Assembly: GCA_013813185.1 (NCBI GenBank) | Contig: JACCSD010000138.1 | Span: 1-8,615 of the forward strand | DNA: 8,615 nucleotides | DNA from: Burkholderiaceae bacterium | GTDB lineage: Bacteria; Pseudomonadota; Gammaproteobacteria; Burkholderiales; Burkholderiaceae_F | Reading direction: 5' to 3' | Shown: positions 6,548 through 8,615 of the stretch, in pieces | Position numbering within the stretch: the first letter of the stretch is position 1 | Layout: each line of letters opens with the position of its first letter | Notes under the pieces: generated by a model | Database searches by the model: none | What the model was told of the DNA's origin: nothing | The model's input: only the letters and a program-made list of their open reading frames with translations | Position numbers and translations under genes: made by a program

Positions 6548-6652
6548 GATGTGCCCGAGCGGAAGTCCGCAATGCCGGCATCAGCTCACCGGACGCGTGC
6601 CGCCGACCGCCTGATCGGTCTTCTCTGCACGAGGCCCAAGCCGCTCGTGCAT

Positions 6653-6897
6653 CTAGCGCAGCGCTCGCAACGCGGAACGAAGCTGGTCGAGTGGCTCGTC
6701 GGTCGGGTCGCCGCGAACATGGCCGCGACACGTCCCTGCGCATCGAGCACGAACACCTGTGCGTGCGCGGCGTCGGATCCCACGCCGAGTGCCGGTGTTA
6801 GCGTGTCTTTCGACGTGAGCCATGTCTGGTCGTAATAGCGCTTCGGGATCTTCGCCTTCGCACGGCTTATCGCGTCGCCCGGACTCTCAAGAGTCAC
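6653..6897 (-). pseudogene. Frameshifted fragment resembling the C-terminal half of a thioredoxin-fold protein
   Basis: The frame starts at GTG 6897, overlapping the stop of the GH94 gene as GTGA. It reads AISRAKAKIPKRYYDQTWLT, then ALGVGSDAAHAQVFVLDAQG and RVAAMFA. The pattern VFVLDAQGRVAAMF is the beta-hairpin typical of thioredoxin/peroxiredoxin-like folds. The frame then breaks near 6711-6713: as read it runs on to TRPTSHSTSF, but adding one G gives AGDPTDEPLDQLRSALRALR and a stop at 6653-6655, a proper C-terminal helix. The mended product is about 81 residues and lacks any CxxC active site, which would lie in the missing N-terminal half. I infer a truncated, broken gene. A small intact family of this length with a sequencing error is the alternative. 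The exact family is not recognised. Confidence 0.55.
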
Positions 6898-8615
6898 GCG
6901 AGTACCACTCGCACTCGATGGACTGCGCCATCTTCGACCAGCGGAATTCGCGCCTCACCATCGGCCATCCTTACCCCGTCAAGCTCGGCGAACGCGACAC
7001 CGCGACTGACGTGGCGCGGGTTCTCGACTGCGATCTGATAACACGTGATCAGGTCGCGCGCGCCGCAGTGGCGGAACACGATTTCGAAGCCGGGCCACAC
7101 CCGCGGAATGCACGGCTCGATGACCAGAGTATTGCCCTGCTGTTTGAAACCCAGAATGGCTTCGAGCCCGGCGCGATACAGCCAGCCGCCGGAGCCGGTG
7201 TACCAGGTCCAGCCGCCGCGACCGACGTGCGGCGCGACCGAGTAAACGTCGGCGCACGCCACATAGGGTTCAACCTTGTACCGCTGCACCGCCTCCGACG
7301 TGTCGCTGTGGCTGATGGGATTGAGAAGGGCGAGCAGGCTGCCTGCGCGGTCGCCTTCACCGAGCAGCGCGAATGCAAACACCGACCAGAGTGCGCCATG
7401 GGTGTACTGGCCGCCGTTTTCGCGCAGGCCGGGCGGGTAGCCTTTGATGTAGCCCGGCTCGAGCGGCGTCCGATCAAACGGCGGCGTAAAGAGAAGCGCG
7501 AGCTTGTCGTCGTCAAGGATCAGATGCTCATCGACCGCCGCCATCGCCCGCGCCGAATGCGAGTGATTCGCCGCACCGGCGATCACGCTCCACGACTGCG
7601 CGATGGTGTCGATCTTGCACTCGATACTCTCGCTAGAACCGAGCGGCGTGCCGTCGTCGTAATAGCCGCGCCGGTACCATTCACCGTCCCAGCCTGCGCC
7701 TTCGAGCGTGCTTCGCAGGGTCGCTGCGAACGCCAGCCAGCGCGCCGCGCGCTCATTGTCTGTACGCCCGCGTGCATACGGAACGAATGCGTCAATCGTC
7801 GCGATAAGAAACCACGCAAGCCACGTGCTTTCGCCGCGACCTTCTTCGCCAACGCGGTTCATGCCGTCGTTCCAGTCGCCGGTGCCGATGAGCGGCAACC
7901 CGCGTGCACCCAGTGACAAACTGACGTCGATCGCACGCGCGCAGTGTTCGTACAAACTTGCCTTCTCGCGCGCGATCGTCGGCTGAAAAAATGCTTCGTG
8001 CTGGCCATCCTTCAGAGATTCGCCCTCGATGAAATTTACCTGCTCGTCGAGCAGCGCTGCATCACCTGTTGCGCCGACGTAGTACGCAGCAACGTACGGC
8101 AGCCAGACGCGGTCGTCGGTCATCGTCGTGCGGACACCCTGCCCGGCCGGCGGCAGCCACCAGTGCTGCACATCGCCTTCGACGAACTGACGTGATGCAG
8201 AGCGCAGCAGATGTTCGCGCGCGATGTCGGGTCTCGCCACGGCGAGCGCCATCACATCCTGCAGCTGATCGCGAAAGCCATAGGCGCCGCTTGACTGGTA
8301 ATACGCCGAGCGCGCCCACACGCGGCATGCCAGCGTCTGATACACAAGCCAATCGTTCAGCATGATGTCGAGCGCGCGATCGGGCGTGCGCACCTGCACG
8401 GTCTCAATCATCTCGCCCCATTGCCCGGCGACTTCGCGCAACACCGCATCCAGGTCGGCGGCGCGGTACTTTTCGATCAGTGACTGTGCGCCCGCAGGCG
8501 ATGCTGCATCGCCGAGCAGGATGACGATTTCGACCTCAGCATCTGCGGCAAGCTCGATTCGCGTTTGCAGCGCGCCGCACGGATCCATCCCGGCGCCCGC
8601 TCTTCCGGAGAGCGG
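6894..8615 (-). CDS. GH94 (glycoside phosphorylase-type) domain, probably C-terminus of a cyclic beta-1,2-glucan synthase-like protein; start outside window
   Basis: A frame of 573 codons, open at the window end: before the Met at 8588 it continues as PLSGRAGAG, which fits the GH94 beta-sandwich, so 8588 is not the start. Landmarks numbered from that Met: DPCGALQTRIEL (2-13); the (alpha/alpha)6 barrel opens with YYQSSGAYGFRDQLQD (96-111); TTMTDDRVWLPY (154-165); GTGDWNDGMNRVG (235-247), whose WND aspartate D241 is the GH94 general acid; and GGQYTHGALW with TWYTGSGGWLYR, the phosphate and sugar-binding region. GH94 enzymes split beta-glucosidic bonds with phosphate. In cyclic glucan synthases (NdvB/ChvB type) this domain sets chain length after the GT84 domain. 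A stand-alone cellobiose- or sophorose-type phosphorylase is the alternative; the upstream sequence would decide. Its TGA overlaps the GTG of the next fragment (GTGA). Confidence 0.88.
   Translation of the reverse strand, partial: PLSGRAGAGMDPCGALQTRIELAADAEVEIVILLGDAASPAGAQSLIEKYRAADLDAVLREVAGQWGEMIETVQVRTPDRALDIMLNDWLVYQTLACRVWARSAYYQSSGAYGFRDQLQDVMALAVARPDIAREHLLRSASRQFVEGDVQHWWLPPAGQGVRTTMTDDRVWLPYVAAYYVGATGDAALLDEQVNFIEGESLKDGQHEAFFQPTIAREKASLYEHCARAIDVSLSLGARGLPLIGTGDWNDGMNRVGEEGRGESTWLAWFLIATIDAFVPYARGRTDNERAARWLAFAATLRSTLEGAGWDGEWYRRGYYDDGTPLGSSESIECKIDTIAQSWSVIAGAANHSHSARAMAAVDEHLILDDDKLALLFTPPFDRTPLEPGYIKGYPPGLRENGGQYTHGALWSVFAFALLGEGDRAGSLLALLNPISHSDTSEAVQRYKVEPYVACADVYSVAPHVGRGGWTWYTGSGGWLYRAGLEAILGFKQQGNTLVIEPCIPRVWPGFEIVFRHCGARDLITCYQIAVENPRHVSRGVAFAELDGVRMADGEARIPLVEDGAVHRVRVVLA

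Noticed and set aside
6582..6652. A 23-codon frame on the minus strand beginning MHERLGPRAEK right after the thioredoxin-like stop
   Set aside because: No ribosome binding site, no recognisable motif, and a length expected by chance in GC-rich DNA.
5696..6835. Long plus-strand open frame of 379 codons opposite the channel gene
   Set aside because: It is antisense to a clear MscS protein, its composition is charged and low-complexity, and it has no family resemblance.

Overview
The window is GC-rich with strong G/C third-position bias. Its protein set (a CysB/SsuR-type LysR regulator with a Burkholderia-like sequence, a B12-dependent NrdJ, and a GH94 glucan enzyme) suggests a beta-proteobacterium of the Burkholderiales, probably the Burkholderia/Paraburkholderia/Caballeronia group. 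This placement comes from family recognition, not from a database search.

Left part, all on the minus strand. Position 1 cuts a VOC/glyoxalase-fold gene (1-148). Next comes a small decayed defence scar. It holds the N-terminal nuclease end of a restriction-modification type DNA methylase, truncated and frameshifted (about 241-599), and an MNT/HEPN toxin-antitoxin pair (621-1259). The mntA antitoxin is intact, but the hepT toxin carries a one-base loss in its catalytic RX4HXY motif. Bases 1260-1428 separate this pair from a CysB/SsuR-like regulator (1429-2358); I see no convincing element there.

Middle part, plus strand. Divergent from the regulator is a full-length class II (adenosylcobalamin-dependent) ribonucleotide reductase, nrdJ (2458-5304), with duplicated TSCPD modules and a C-terminal zinc ribbon. 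Its start region carries a 13-bp-period direct repeat. The repeat puts an out-of-frame ATG at the best distance from the Shine-Dalgarno sequence and pushes the true start further away. After nrdJ there are 220 bases with three degenerate 21-bp repeats and a hairpin.

Right part, minus strand, convergent with nrdJ. A GH94-type beta-glucan enzyme (6894-8615, cut by the window end) runs toward a frameshifted thioredoxin-fold-like fragment (6653-6897), then an MscS-family mechanosensitive channel (5525-6511). If the GH94 gene belongs to a cyclic beta-1,2-glucan synthase, it and the channel both serve survival of osmotic downshift.

I found no clear new system. The most notable signals are three separate single-base losses, all in accessory or fragmentary genes while the long genes are intact, and the remodelled nrdJ start.
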